Positions 8,024 to 17,419 are shown, counted from the first letter of the stretch. The stretch: 64,000 nucleotides of DNA from Mycolicibacterium vinylchloridicum (GCF_013404075.1 NZ_JACBJQ010000011.1:62001-126000), one strand, 5' to 3'. The notes: generated by a model not told the origin, from the sequence alone. Made by a program: numbers and translations.

Positions 8024-9055
8024 TCAGTCCTCGGTGTGCGACATCTGGTTGATCAGTGATCGTTTGAGTTCGGGCCGGCTGGCGGCCACCGCGGTGAACA
8101 GCGCCGAACGCGCCAGCAGCTGGGCAGGATCCGAGCGCAGCAGCGACGGCCCGCCGCGTGCCGCGACGAGTGCCCCGGCAGCGCGGGTGGCCAGCTCGCA
8201 GCCATCGGCGCGGGCCCGCAACAACGTCGTCGCATCACCGAGTCCGGCATCGAGCCGTTCCCGTATCGCGTCGGCTTCCTTGCGCAGCGCGGTCGCTGCC
8301 GCGGTCTCGCCGGCCTCGTCGAGCAGGCGCACGCAACGGCCGGCGAGGCCGATGGGCAGTGTGGCGTTCAGCCGCGACCCGAAGTTCTGATTGGCCATGA
8401 ATTCCGGGCGCGGCACGCGGCTGACGACCCGGTCGTCGGGGATGAACAAGCCATCGACTTCCAAGGCCACCGTCTGCGAGGCGTCGGCGACGAACAGCTC
8501 CTGGGCGGTCACGGCGGTGATGCCGGGTTGAACCTCGGCGTTCACCAAACCCGCTACGATATCGCCGGTTTCGACGTCGCCTGCCGAGATCTGGATGACA
8601 TCGATGATGCCCCAGCCGCTGACAAATGGGGCGTGCCCGGACAACCGCCATCCGCCGGTTTCCCGTCGCGCACGCATCCGGGGTGGCACCGGCACCGCCC
8701 CGGCGTAGGCGACGCCGCCGCGAATCTGCCCGGCGATCGCGTCGGGGACGATCTCCTCGCGCAGGGCTTGGTTGGCGGTCGCCGCGACGGACGCGAGCAT
8801 GCCGTGGTGCTGCACCCAGGTGAACGCGGTGGTCAGGCACCCACCCGCCATCGTCTCCAAGATCTCGACGATCTGCGGCAATTCCAGCCCCGGGCCGCCG
8901 GCGTCGGCGGGTGCGGCAATGCCATAGAGGCCCGCTGCGGCCAGCGTCTCCCAATGGGTGTCGGGAACGTGTCCGGTCCGGTCGACCGCCAGTGCGGCCG
9001 GGAACAACACGGTGTCGGCGATCTCGTGCGCCCGCTCGACCAGGTTCGTTGTCAC
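8024..9055 (-). CDS. acyl-CoA dehydrogenase-like flavoprotein, shortened
   Basis: The 343-residue protein begins like an acyl-CoA dehydrogenase (helical domain with GLYGIAAPADAGGPGLELPQ near 42-61) and has the middle beta domain (SGHAPFVSGWGIIDVIQISA near 139-158). The C-terminal helical domain is short (family members are usually 380-400 residues). It lacks a recognisable catalytic Glu region and the usual QxxGG-type tail, ending in ELKRSLINQMSHTED. It probably binds FAD, but whether it dehydrogenates acyl-CoA or acts like the hydroxylase relatives cannot be told. GTG 9055 is the only good start. No operon partner is evident. Confidence 0.75.
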   Translation of the reverse strand: MTTNLVERAHEIADTVLFPAALAVDRTGHVPDTHWETLAAAGLYGIAAPADAGGPGLELPQIVEILETMAGGCLTTAFTWVQHHGMLASVAATANQALREEIVPDAIAGQIRGGVAYAGAVPVPPRMRARRETGGWRLSGHAPFVSGWGIIDVIQISAGDVETGDIVAGLVNAEVQPGITAVTAQELFVADASQTVALEVDGLFIPDDRVVSRVPRPEFMANQNFGSRLNATLPIGLAGRCVRLLDEAGETAAATALRKEADAIRERLDAGLGDATTLLRARADGCELATRAAGALVAARGGPSLLRSDPAQLLARSALFTAVAASRPELKRSLINQMSHTED

Positions 9056-9080
9056 CGCACGACGGTAGCGCGGTTGCCGC

Positions 9081-9455
9081 CTAGCCCGACCGGCGGGCCC
9101 GCTCCGAGTTCGTTTCCGGCCCGACCAGTTCGACGGTGTCTCCCACGTCGACTGTGACGACGTCTTCAGTTGCGACGAAAGGGATTTGGAGCAGACCGTA
9201 GAAGTCGTCGGTCATGACGAATGTGTGTGCGCGGGCGAACAGTGGTTGCGCATCGAACACCCGTACCCGTAGCTTCTCGCGGTTCAGTCTGCCCAATTCG
9301 CGACCGGTCTCGGGATCGGTGATCACCGGGCCCTGACCGGAGCTCACCGCGAAGACCATGCCGATGGCGACTCCGGCCTCGGTGCCCCGGTTGATGACCA
9401 GCGTGTGGTCATCCTCGACGAGCGCCACCTGCCCGGTAATCGGCTCTCCGGTCAC
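9081..9455 (-). CDS. small conserved beta-rich protein, function unknown
   Basis: The 124 residues read as beta strands: GQVALVEDDHTLVINRGTEA, GMVFAVSSGQGPVITDPETG, LGRLNREKLRVRVFDAQPL. This resembles the C-terminal beta domain of FlgT-like proteins, where a nucleotide or ligand is not established. The similarity is weak and from memory. It starts within the last bases of the upstream membrane protein gene (four-base overlap), so the two genes are translated together and probably act together. Confidence 0.6.
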   Translation of the reverse strand: MTGEPITGQVALVEDDHTLVINRGTEAGVAIGMVFAVSSGQGPVITDPETGRELGRLNREKLRVRVFDAQPLFARAHTFVMTDDFYGLLQIPFVATEDVVTVDVGDTVELVGPETNSERARRSG

Positions 9456-10201
9456 GATGCCGCCAATGAATTGCTTTCTCGCAACGCCGAACTCGGGCCT
9501 GCTTTGATGCGTGGCCGCAAGCCGTAGTCATCCGCACGAAGCGGCACGTCGAGGTAGCTCGCCGGGTCCTGCTCCGTCCCCAGCGTGAGCTCGACCGCCG
9601 TCTTCGCCTGGAAGAGGGCGATCACGGCCTGCTGGTGATGTTCGGTGCCGAACGAGCTGAGCGCCTGGCCGAGCTTCGCGTCGACGTATCGGACGGAGCG
9701 CTGCAGATCGGACGGGCTCGGTTCAGCGGTCTCGGCCTGTCCCGGCGTTTCGGCGGTGCCAAGCCCGCTGTACCAGCGGTGCCCGAGTGCCCCGACGATG
9801 CCTGCGCACACCGGGATCACCACGACGGTGCACATCAGGCCGAGGTTGTTGTGCAGCGTGATCGCACCGACGAGACCCAGCAGCATTCCGACACCCGCGC
9901 CGCAGAACAGTTGCACCGCTGCCGGCACCGCTTCGATGACGCGCCAGATCCGGCGGATCGTGTGGGCGCCGGATCGTGCGATTCCCGCGACGAATCTGGC
10001 GATCGCCGCGATGGCTTTGGCCGCAGCACGGCCCACCTCGTCGGCTTGCTTGCGGGTGAGCGGGGACTTCGGCATCGACCAGGACCGCCGCTGCGCCGCC
10101 GTCGCCTCAGCGGCTGGCTCCGCGGCGGGAGGTGCGGTGGGTTGCTCGGCGGGCGCCTCGGCCGTCGGTTCAGGCTGAGTCACATTCGCATCATTAGCCA
10201 C
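9452..10201 (-). CDS. hypothetical membrane protein with Ala/Pro-rich N-terminus
   Basis: From GTG 10201 the protein has 249 residues. It has an Ala/Pro/Glu-rich head (EAPAEQPTAPPAAEPAAEA), a helix rich in Ala and Arg, two membrane segments (FCGAGVGMLLGLVGAI and LMCTVVVIPVCAGIVGALG), and a C-terminal soluble helix pair with SFGTEHHQQAVIALFQAK. The start is uncertain because no strong ribosome-binding site is visible. GTG 10183 or an upstream codon up to 10330 is possible. It is coupled to the small beta-rich protein downstream. I do not recognise a family. Confidence 0.6.
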   Translation of the reverse strand: MANDANVTQPEPTAEAPAEQPTAPPAAEPAAEATAAQRRSWSMPKSPLTRKQADEVGRAAAKAIAAIARFVAGIARSGAHTIRRIWRVIEAVPAAVQLFCGAGVGMLLGLVGAITLHNNLGLMCTVVVIPVCAGIVGALGHRWYSGLGTAETPGQAETAEPSPSDLQRSVRYVDAKLGQALSSFGTEHHQQAVIALFQAKTAVELTLGTEQDPASYLDVPLRADDYGLRPRIKAGPSSALRESNSLAAS

Positions 10202-10374
10202 ATGGGTATCATGGCCTGAACTCGCTGAATCGCACCCCTGGCACGCCGAGGGAGGCCAAAAGAAGCAGCCCGCCGGCCGCGCAATAGTGGCGCGCTTCCG
10301 CCGGGTCGAGCGCAAGTGGCCGAAGGGCAAGCGCAGGTCTGCGCTGGCGGCAAGGGTGGAACCGGTGGCCCCGC

Positions 10375-11601
10375 CTAACGGGCCGAACGGGCGTGCCGTC
10401 CCTGGCCCGCGGTGCTGTTCGTAGCCTTAGCCGATGCCGACGACGCCACCGTGTCGGCGCGATGCTTTCCACCGGTGGTTCGCTTGGCCGCGAGGTCGGT
10501 GGGCACCGAGCTCGCCCCGTCGCGGATTACCTTGCCTGCGTTGACATACCGGCCCCTGGCACTGCTGGCGGCGAGCGGTGCGGTCACCGTAGGCGTCGCG
10601 GAGTTCACAACGGAGCGAGGCACCTCGTTGGCTGCGGCCACGCTCGTCACCGAAGCGCTCCGCGCCGCAGCGGCACCACGTGGGGCCTGCCACCCGATCG
10701 CTTTCGCGATCGTCCTGGCGAACTCCATCATCGCCCCGATCGGGCCAACCGGTGTTCCTGTCGCGAGCGGGACGTGGATGTGCAGAACGCCGAGAAGATC
10801 ATTGTCGTAGGCGAAGTCGAGCGCGTTGAATATCGAACCGCCGGGGCTGAACAGACCACCGAGAGCAATGCCGACTTCGACACCGTCTGGAAAGCTCACG
10901 CCGATGGCGGGCCCGAAAGCTTTGGCCAGGGCGGTGAGGTCGACATGTTGTCCGCCATTGAGGAACGCGTCGGTCATGGCGGCGGGAATGCCGGCCAGGG
11001 TGCTCATCGCACCAGCCACGTCCGGGGTTGCCGCGCCGAGGTCGGTTCTGATCGCCTCCAGACTGGATGCCAGCACGACGAGGGGGCCCAGCACCGGACC
11101 CGCCATGCCCAGAAGCACCCCGCTCAGCGCGGTGGTGGAGAACGCCAGCAGCTGCTCTCCTGTGGGAGAGATGCTGAGCTGCAGCAGATCTGGCACACCC
11201 GGCAGTTGCATGATGGCAGGCAACAGTTCGTAGAAGGTTCGGTGAGTGGTGTCCAGAGTCGACGGGTCGGGCGCCAGCGGCGCGGCGAGCGCATTCTGAA
11301 GGTTGGCCTGGATCTGTGCGGCAATACCCGGCAGGTCGGGCAGTTCGGTGAGGTAGGTGCGCAGATTGGCGGCGATCTGCTGCAAGATCGGGGCCGGCGC
11401 TTCCCGCCAGGTGTCCAACAGGGCCGTCGCGTTCTCGCTGGCCTTCGCGAAGACTTCCGTCCAGTCGGTACTCGCAGCCAATTGGACCGTCGGTGCGGCG
11501 AGAATCGGGGGCGGCGGGACCACCACCGGGCTCAGCGCGATGGCACTGGTACCCACAACAGCCACACCGGCTGCGATGAATGGGCGAGGGATTGCAGGCA
11601 T
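10375..11601 (-). CDS. GjpA-type exported envelope protein
   Basis: From ATG 11601 (after GGGGAG) the protein has 408 residues. It starts with a secretion signal (PRPFIAAGVAVVGTSAIALSP). An Ala/Leu-rich helical domain follows, containing APAPILQQIAANLRTYL and the repeated theme DAFLNGGQHVDL. The tail of about 90 residues is low-complexity Ser/Ala/Thr/Arg. The same plan occurs in the paralogue at 22841-24016. Such proteins are named outer-membrane porin GjpA in mycobacterial annotation as I recall, but pore activity is not shown by the sequence. It is monocistronic, with 360 bases of upstream noncoding DNA. Confidence 0.72.
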   Translation of the reverse strand: MPAIPRPFIAAGVAVVGTSAIALSPVVVPPPPILAAPTVQLAASTDWTEVFAKASENATALLDTWREAPAPILQQIAANLRTYLTELPDLPGIAAQIQANLQNALAAPLAPDPSTLDTTHRTFYELLPAIMQLPGVPDLLQLSISPTGEQLLAFSTTALSGVLLGMAGPVLGPLVVLASSLEAIRTDLGAATPDVAGAMSTLAGIPAAMTDAFLNGGQHVDLTALAKAFGPAIGVSFPDGVEVGIALGGLFSPGGSIFNALDFAYDNDLLGVLHIHVPLATGTPVGPIGAMMEFARTIAKAIGWQAPRGAAAARSASVTSVAAANEVPRSVVNSATPTVTAPLAASSARGRYVNAGKVIRDGASSVPTDLAAKRTTGGKHRADTVASSASAKATNSTAGQGRHARSAR

Positions 11602-11908
11602 GTCGACTCCCCGTCGTCGCGTCACCCCTGACCCACGAGAACCGTATCCGAGGCAAGACGCACTCGGACCTGAATTCGACGGCGGACTGGGCGTTGAGGG
11701 CAGACGTGGGTGCTTGCTGCCGGCGAACTTCGCAAGATTTTTCGTCTCTCGCGCAACACTCCTCGGCGGGCCGACGGCTATCCGGGACTTTGCCGGTCAA
11801 GCGGGTTAAGCGCGCCGAAATTAGCTCGGCGTGCGACGCACTCGCGCCCTGGCGGATGGACTTGAATACAACACAGCTACCGAATGGGTATTTGCTTGGC
11901 CGTAATTT

Positions 11909-11924
11909 TGTGACTACAGTCACA
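11909..11924. promoter_or_regulatory. consensus CRP (cAMP receptor protein) site
   Basis: TGTGACTACAGTCACA is a perfect palindrome matching the mycobacterial CRP (Rv3676-type) consensus TGTGA-N6-TCACA. It is centred 48 bases before the GTG start of the secreted repeat protein at 11965. The rest of the 11602-11964 gap holds no gene; CGTAATTTTG just before the site is the most AT-rich stretch. Confidence 0.7.
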
Positions 11925-11964
11925 GCCGGGTCGGGGATCTACCACGGAAATTAAGGATCAGAAC

Positions 11965-12693
11965 GTGAAATCGTGCTCCACCCCTTCATTTGCAGCAAAG
12001 ATCTGTGCGGCGTGCATCGGCGGCCCACTGATTGCGCTCACCGTTGGCGCGCCGATAGCTCTGGCGGCGCCGTCTGCGGGCTCCGGCAGTAAGCAAGCGT
12101 CGTCCACCGACAACCCGCAGTCCGGCACCAAGGCCGGCCCGCGAAGCCCGAGCAGCGCCGCTCGCGTCCACGCGGCGGACGAGCCGCAACCGACCCCGGA
12201 TTTCGCGATGTCGTTCAACGGCCGCAGCATCGTCCAGTCAGGCAATGCGACGGCGACCTCGGATCCCGGCTTCAACCTGGCGGTGGCAGGCGCCGGCAGC
12301 AACGCCTACGCCGGCGGCGGCGGTCTGTTCAATGTCGCGGTCGCCGACCACAACAGCACGGCCAAGGCGACCGGAGGGATCTTGAATTTCGCGGCTGCCG
12401 ACGAGAACAGCACCGCGATCGCCGAAGATGGCATCTTCACCGTCGCGCAGGCCCAAAACAACAGCACGGCAAAGATTTCCGGCGGGAAGCTGAACATCGC
12501 TGAAGCGGACAACGGCGGCACGTCCACGGTGAGCGGCGGCGACCGCAACACCGCTACCGCCGACGGCAGCGGCAGCACCGCCTTCGCAGGCAACGGCAAC
12601 AACAACGAGGCCACTGCATACTGCGGCTCCAACGCCGACGCGAGCGGAGGCGACGACCTGGTGGTCACCACGCCAGTCGGCGGGTGTCAGTAG
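11965..12693 (+). CDS. secreted repeat protein with ~20-residue NSTA units
   Basis: The 242 residues start at GTG 11965 (AAGGA upstream). A signal peptide ends near ALAAPSAGS (residues 1-35), followed by a low-complexity linker. A central region of about 110 residues is built from ~20-residue units such as LFNVAVADHNSTAKATGG, LNFAAADENSTAIAEDG and LNIAEADNGGTSTVSGG. Two cysteines at the C-terminus (AYCGS and GGCQ) may form a disulfide. The pattern suggests a parallel beta-solenoid surface protein; it loosely resembles mycobacterial DUF6764 proteins. An exact CRP site upstream suggests control by cAMP. Confidence 0.75.
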   Translation: MKSCSTPSFAAKICAACIGGPLIALTVGAPIALAAPSAGSGSKQASSTDNPQSGTKAGPRSPSSAARVHAADEPQPTPDFAMSFNGRSIVQSGNATATSDPGFNLAVAGAGSNAYAGGGGLFNVAVADHNSTAKATGGILNFAAADENSTAIAEDGIFTVAQAQNNSTAKISGGKLNIAEADNGGTSTVSGGDRNTATADGSGSTAFAGNGNNNEATAYCGSNADASGGDDLVVTTPVGGCQ

Positions 12694-12880
12694 TAACCAA
12701 CCGTCGCCGCCGGGTTTGGTGAGGTTCCCCCGCACCGAATCCGGCGGCGATGTCGGCGTGGCTCGATCCTCGAGGGATGCCTGGGCCCAACACGTTTCAG
12801 TAGTCGGGTACTGACGTTCGCCGGCCAGAGCCATGGGAGCCTTCGGTGAACCTGTGGACGCACACTTGAGGGAGCGACCG

Positions 12881-14452
12881 ATGTCCCTGCATCGCAAGAC
12901 CAAGCACACGCTGACGACGTCGGCCCGGCGGTACGTGGCCACCGGGCTCGGCGGAGCAGTCGCGATGGCCGGCGTGGGCGTGCTACTCGCGACCGGACCG
13001 GATATTCCGGCACTCACCGACACCAGGCCTGTTCGACTGGCTTCCTTCGAGTCGTTGCCTTCTCCCCCACCGCTGGCCCCGGTGGATACCACTTACTGGT
13101 GGTTGACCGACACGGGCAACAAGGTGATTCCAGCCAGGGTCACTTCCAAAGCTGTTCCCTCTCTTCCCTCTATCGGCTTCTTGATCGGCGACGGCGCTGA
13201 CGCCGCGGCGGATTGCACGGGCGATGCGTGCAACGGCGGCAACGCCGGCATCTTGTTCGGCAAGGGCGGCGACGGTGCCAACGGGGGCCACGGCGGGGCC
13301 GGCGGATTCTTCTTCGGTGTCGGCGGCCGCGGCGGTGACGGCGTCAACGGGGCCGACGATCCCAACTACACCGGCGAGGACGGCGGGCCGGGCGGCCAGG
13401 GCGGCGCCGGTGGCTTCTTCTTCGGCCGCGGCGGCGATGGCGGCACCGGAGGCGAGGGCGGCCAGGGCGGCAACGGCTACGCCACCGGCTCGAAGTTCGC
13501 CGGCACGGGCGGCAACGGTGGCGCCGGTGGCGCCGGCGGGGCAGGCGGGCTCTTCGGCGCCCGTGGATCGACCGGCGACGGTGGTGACGGCGGCAACGGC
13601 GGCGATGCGACCGGCGTCGACCCCGAAGTCATCAGCGGCGGCACCGGCGGCGACGGCGGCGCGGGCGGCAAGGTGGGCGGTAAGGGCGGCAAGGGCGGGA
13701 TCGGCGGCACGTTGGGCGTCGGCGGAACCGGGGGTACCGGTGGCTCGGGCATCACCGGTGGTGCGGGCGGTGACGGCGGCGACGGAGCTGCGGCCGGATC
13801 TTCGGGGTACCTGGGTGGCGGAGGCGGAACCGGTGGGCAAGGCGGCACGGGGACCGTTACCGGTGGCCAGGGCGGCACAGGCGGCCAGGGCGGAGCGGGG
13901 CGGGACGACACCGCCGTTGGTTACGACGGCTACACCGGTGGCTACGGCGGCCAGGGCGGTAAGGGCGGAACGGGCCCGACCGGCGGCAAGGGCGGCACCG
14001 GAGGTTCCGGGGGCAAAGGCGGAACCGGGGGCGCCATGGGCTACGGGGGTATGGGCGGCCCCGGCGGACAAGGTGGACAGGGCGGCACCAGCACCAGCGG
14101 GACCGGCGCCGCCGGCGGCACGGGTGGTGCCGGCGGCGGCGGTGGCGATGCTGGAGCCGGCGGGTTCGGACGCCAAGGCGGCAGCGGCGGCCCCGGCGGG
14201 ACGGGCGGCAGCAGCACGGTCGGCGCCGGCGGTACCGGCGGTGCCGGCGGTGTGGGCGGCGACGGTGGCACTGCGGGCGCCGGCGGGTCGGGCGGATCCG
14301 GCAGCGGCGGCGGGGGCGGCGGCACGGGTGGCCCCGGCAAGGGTGGCCCGGGCACAAGCGGCACAAGCGGCACTCCCGGCACTGGCCCCAGTGGTAATCA
14401 GGGTGGCCACGGCGGCGCGGGCGGATCTGGGGGCGCAGGCGGCCCGGCCTGA
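12881..14452 (+). CDS. PGRS-like glycine-rich secreted protein without PE domain
   Basis: From ATG 12881 (GAGGGAG upstream) the protein has 523 residues. An N-terminal ~105-residue part carries a signal-like segment ([20 protein letters not shown]) and a unique region with one CTGDAC cysteine pair. More than 400 residues of GGxGG repeats then follow, including three GGFFFG/GILFG phenylalanine breaks near the start of the repeats. It resembles the PGRS half of PE_PGRS proteins, but the N-terminus lacks the PE helices and uses its own export signal. Such glycine-rich proteins bind calcium or decorate the cell surface in relatives; the role here is unknown. The antisense frame is also open because of codon bias only. 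Confidence 0.82.
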   Translation: MSLHRKTKHTLTTSARRYVATGLGGAVAMAGVGVLLATGPDIPALTDTRPVRLASFESLPSPPPLAPVDTTYWWLTDTGNKVIPARVTSKAVPSLPSIGFLIGDGADAAADCTGDACNGGNAGILFGKGGDGANGGHGGAGGFFFGVGGRGGDGVNGADDPNYTGEDGGPGGQGGAGGFFFGRGGDGGTGGEGGQGGNGYATGSKFAGTGGNGGAGGAGGAGGLFGARGSTGDGGDGGNGGDATGVDPEVISGGTGGDGGAGGKVGGKGGKGGIGGTLGVGGTGGTGGSGITGGAGGDGGDGAAAGSSGYLGGGGGTGGQGGTGTVTGGQGGTGGQGGAGRDDTAVGYDGYTGGYGGQGGKGGTGPTGGKGGTGGSGGKGGTGGAMGYGGMGGPGGQGGQGGTSTSGTGAAGGTGGAGGGGGDAGAGGFGRQGGSGGPGGTGGSSTVGAGGTGGAGGVGGDGGTAGAGGSGGSGSGGGGGGTGGPGKGGPGTSGTSGTPGTGPSGNQGGHGGAGGSGGAGGPA

Positions 14453-14580
14453 TCGGCCACCGGCGCAGCTAGGGATTCACGAATCGTTCAGGCGGATAGC
14501 CGAATTCACGATGCAAACCGGTGGCGATGTGTGCAGGCGCTCACTGACGGAGCGATGCTGACGCACAACGGCTTGCGCCG

Positions 14581-15387
14581 CTACCAGATACGGATCCAGT
14601 CGACGAGCATCGCCGCCGGCCAGGTGCCCAGGGCGGGATCACCACCACCGGGACCGCCGACCGCGAGGGTGAACATCGGTGACATCCAGTAGCCGGGATT
14701 GTTGAACGGCCAGCGCAGGTCGGTCGGATTACCGTGGACCGGAATGGGTTTCGGCGGCACCGTGAAGTACGGCTTGGCGCCGTCGACGTAGTCCCGCCAG
14801 AATTTGAACCCGTCTGCGTCCCAGCGCATCCGCCAGGTGTGCCAGGCGCCGTCGATCAGACCGGCAATCGACTTGCTTTCCCACGTCTTTCCGTTTGACG
14901 CCGCGTGGACCGTGGTGCCCGGGGCCCAACTGCGGTTGCCGTAGAACTCGAAGATGTCGACCTCGCCGTCGGGCAGCGGATCTTCGTTCACCGCCCAGTA
15001 CGCGGGCCAGGCCCCCGAGGTCAGGCAGTCGAGCTTGGCCCGCGCTTCCCAGGTGTGGCCCATGGGGACTCGCCAGTTGCCGCGCACCTTGCCGCTGAAG
15101 TACTGATCGTCTTCTCGGGTGGCGAGCAGCACGAGGTTCGAATTCCCGTCGAGGAAGACGTTGCGCCGGTCGTCGCGGTACTGGCCCTCGACGGGCGGCC
15201 ACACGTCGTCCTGCCAGTTCTGGATCGACCAGTTCGCCGGGTTGGGTGCCGACCCGGCAGGCCCGTCGAAGTCGTCTGAGAACAGGTAGGCAGATCCTTC
15301 TGCTTTGGCGCCCGGGAGCGGTAGGGCCGCGGCCAGCAGGCCAAGCCCCGACATCATCATCATGCTTCGACGGTCCAATTCGGCCAC
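14581..15387 (-). CDS. secreted glycoside hydrolase family 16 (beta-1,3-glucanase-like)
   Basis: The 268-residue protein begins with a twin-arginine-like signal (LDRRSMMMMSGLGLLAAALP, cleavage near AKA-EG). The GH16 jelly roll is marked by SDDFDGPAGSAPNPANW and the catalytic motif GEVDIFEFYG (nucleophile Glu142, Asp144, acid/base Glu147), and ends in MLVDWIRIW. It resembles M. tuberculosis Rv0315, which shares the odd run of Met in the signal. It should hydrolyse beta-1,3-glucans or related polymers outside the cell. It lies between the PGRS gene (convergent) and the L,D-transpeptidase gene, 54 bases from the latter. Confidence 0.9.
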   Translation of the reverse strand: MAELDRRSMMMMSGLGLLAAALPLPGAKAEGSAYLFSDDFDGPAGSAPNPANWSIQNWQDDVWPPVEGQYRDDRRNVFLDGNSNLVLLATREDDQYFSGKVRGNWRVPMGHTWEARAKLDCLTSGAWPAYWAVNEDPLPDGEVDIFEFYGNRSWAPGTTVHAASNGKTWESKSIAGLIDGAWHTWRMRWDADGFKFWRDYVDGAKPYFTVPPKPIPVHGNPTDLRWPFNNPGYWMSPMFTLAVGGPGGGDPALGTWPAAMLVDWIRIW

Positions 15388-15441
15388 GGCTAGACCATAA
15401 CCTCTCCGATCACGCCAAAGGACGGATTAAGGGGCCGGGAC

Positions 15442-16305
15442 CTAGCGCTGCCAGTCGCTGGACCCGTCGACCCTGGTGTACGTGCCGGTGGAGTTCTTCA
15501 CGATGATGGGATCACCGGCGCCGAAGTTGTCGTAGAACCATCGCGCATTGGCCGGGCTGATATTGATGCACCCGTGGCTGACGTCGCGCTTGCCCTGGTC
15601 GTCCACCGACCACGGAGCGCTGTGCACGAAATTGCCGCTGTCGTCGAACCGGACGGCCAGGTCGACGGTCACCTTGTACCCGTACGTCGAGTTCACCGGG
15701 ACCCCGTAGGTCGAGGAGTCCATGACCACCGTCGGCATCTTTTCTTGCACGTAGTAAGTGCCATTGGCCGTTTGGTGACCGCCCGCGGCCATCCCCATCG
15801 ACATCGGGATGGTCTTCTCCACCACACCGTTACGGGTAACGGTCAGTTGGTGCGTGGCGTCGTCGGCGGTGGCGATCAGCGTGTCTCCGGTCCGGAACGT
15901 GGAGACGGTGCCGCCGGCGTCGACGGTCACCGCGGTGTGCGCGGGCCAGAAGCTCAACGGACGCCAGCGCAGCTGCGTGGGGGTCATCCAGTAAAACTTG
16001 CCGGGAACCGGTGGGACCGACGAGACGTGGATGGCGTTTTCGGTGGCGCCGGCATCGTCAACGAGCCCCGGGAAGTCGATGATGATCGGCTGGGCCACGC
16101 CCACCGTCGAGCCGTTGGCGGGGGCGATCCTGGGTGGGCCGAATGGCGCGGCGCCGACGAACGGTGTCGGGTCCTGTCCCGGGGCAGCCGGATCCGGATC
16201 CGCCAGCGCAGGAATCACATTCGCGGTGAGCATCAACCCGAATATCGACACCAACCCGGCCGCCCTCAGACCCGCGGCGCGAATTCTGTCTGCCCACCCC
16301 GACAT
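15442..16305 (-). CDS. L,D-transpeptidase with Ig-like domain
   Basis: The 287 residues start with a signal peptide ([19 protein letters not shown], cleaved near residue 35). They continue with a bacterial Ig-like domain (about 55-140: [17 protein letters not shown] to TVSTFRTGD) and end in a YkuD domain (about 150-280) with HSAPWSVDD and catalytic [16 protein letters not shown]. This enzyme class forms 3-3 cross-links in mycobacterial peptidoglycan and is inhibited by carbapenems. Length and layout fit the single-Ig, non-lipidated mycobacterial enzymes (LdtMt1/LdtMt3 type), but I cannot assign the paralogue. It acts at the cell wall. Confidence 0.92.
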   Translation of the reverse strand: MSGWADRIRAAGLRAAGLVSIFGLMLTANVIPALADPDPAAPGQDPTPFVGAAPFGPPRIAPANGSTVGVAQPIIIDFPGLVDDAGATENAIHVSSVPPVPGKFYWMTPTQLRWRPLSFWPAHTAVTVDAGGTVSTFRTGDTLIATADDATHQLTVTRNGVVEKTIPMSMGMAAGGHQTANGTYYVQEKMPTVVMDSSTYGVPVNSTYGYKVTVDLAVRFDDSGNFVHSAPWSVDDQGKRDVSHGCINISPANARWFYDNFGAGDPIIVKNSTGTYTRVDGSSDWQR

Positions 16306-16364
16306 TGCATCCCTCCCATCAGCTGGGAGCTAGTGTCGCACAGCGCCGCCACGACGCGGCGGAG

Positions 16365-17186
16365 CTACTGCCGAACAGACCCCGCCAGCGCCGACGAGCT
16401 CGTAGCGCGCCGCACCGCGACCGCCGACAGGCACGCGGCGGCCGCGCCGATCGTCCCCCACATCAATGCCTGGTTCAGCAATGAGTAGACCCGGAAATCG
16501 GCCAGTACCTGGGCTGGAAAGCCATCGACCAGGACGCCGTCGGGACTGGTGAGTGGTCCGGGAACCTCATGGAAACCGGGCAACACCACGAAGGCGATCA
16601 GCACGACCGCGAGGTAGCCACCGACCGCGGCGGCCGCGGCCCGCCAACTCCCCCACCGGCGTGACCACGAAATCCCGGCCGCGACCGCGGCGCACGCGCC
16701 CACCACCGAGATCACAGTGATCGTCAGGAAGGCCGAACTTCGCGCTCCGATGGTCTCTTCGAGGCCGACTGTCGGCGGATTCGCCGGGTACTTCAGTCCC
16801 GGCACCACGTTGATCGCGACGAACATTCCCGCCGAGAGCAACAGAGCCAGGCCGGTGGGATCGGGTGCGGCGCCCCGTCGTTCGAGCATCGTGCGAATCA
16901 CCGTGTACGCCACGACGAACAGCACACCCATCGCGACAGCGAGAGCGATGACTCCGACCGCGGCGCCGACGTTCTCCTGCACCGAGCGAGTGAAGAGCTC
17001 GTGGCCGTGCTCGTGACCACCTGCGGTGATCTGGGCCTCGGCATACTCGCGTTCCCCTTCGTAGTCCACTGCGGCACTGATCAGCGGCTCGATCATCACG
17101 CGGCTGAACACGAAGGAGACGACGCCGCCCATCACACCGGGCACGAGATAGCGGACCGCGGCGGGCAATTCGGCGTTCAGTGGCAC
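16365..17186 (-). CDS. cbtA: CbtA-family cobalt transporter subunit
   Basis: The 273 residues contain about five membrane segments and a His-rich loop after the first (GGHEHGHELFTRSVQENVG, about 56-74), the CbtA hallmark. LRVYSLLNQALMWGTIG-like residues lie near the C-terminus. CbtA with CbtB forms a predicted cobalt importer, usually under a cobalamin riboswitch. Here it instead closes a cobalt nitrile hydratase operon, with a 10-base overlap with cbtB, so its job is most likely to load cobalt for that enzyme. I see no riboswitch in front of it. Confidence 0.85.
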   Translation of the reverse strand: MPLNAELPAAVRYLVPGVMGGVVSFVFSRVMIEPLISAAVDYEGEREYAEAQITAGGHEHGHELFTRSVQENVGAAVGVIALAVAMGVLFVVAYTVIRTMLERRGAAPDPTGLALLLSAGMFVAINVVPGLKYPANPPTVGLEETIGARSSAFLTITVISVVGACAAVAAGISWSRRWGSWRAAAAAVGGYLAVVLIAFVVLPGFHEVPGPLTSPDGVLVDGFPAQVLADFRVYSLLNQALMWGTIGAAAACLSAVAVRRATSSSALAGSVRQ

Positions 17187-17401
17187 GGGAACCCCAGCAG
17201 GTGTCGCGCGTCGTGGACGAACTCGTGGATGTGAGTGTCCGAGCCGAACACTGACACTGCGCCCTGGTCGAAGCCGACGAAGTAGTAGACGATCAGCGCG
17301 AGCAGTGTCAGTACGGCCAGCCGAAGCGGAGTGGCGAGACTGGACGCAGCCGCATGCACGTCGACATGCGGCACACCGACGGCGGGGTTGGCGTCGTTCA
17401 T
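17177..17401 (-). CDS. cbtB: CbtB-family cobalt transporter subunit
   Basis: The 74-residue protein has one membrane segment (RLAVLTLLALIVYYFVGFD) followed by the CbtB signature tail with HIHEFVHDARHLLGFPCH, five His and one Cys as probable cobalt ligands. It is the small partner of CbtA, whose gene overlaps it by 10 bases, and follows the nitrile hydratase activator gene by 18 bases. Confidence 0.88.
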   Translation of the reverse strand: MNDANPAVGVPHVDVHAAASSLATPLRLAVLTLLALIVYYFVGFDQGAVSVFGSDTHIHEFVHDARHLLGFPCH

Positions 17402-17419
17402 CGAGGAGTCCTCACAGTT

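Noticed and set aside
12846..12875. TGAACC before the PGRS-like gene as a SigL promoter
   Set aside because: No CGTGTC-like -10 element follows at 16 or 17 bases.
12983..14410. Long antisense open frame (about 475 codons) opposite the PGRS-like gene
   Set aside because: It is Ala/Gly-rich only because it mirrors the GGC-repeat codons; no start signal or family, and several other frames here are also open.
13224..14440. Short tandem repeats that might be read as a CRISPR array
   Set aside because: The repeats are GGCGGC-type codon repeats inside one coding frame with no regular spacers.
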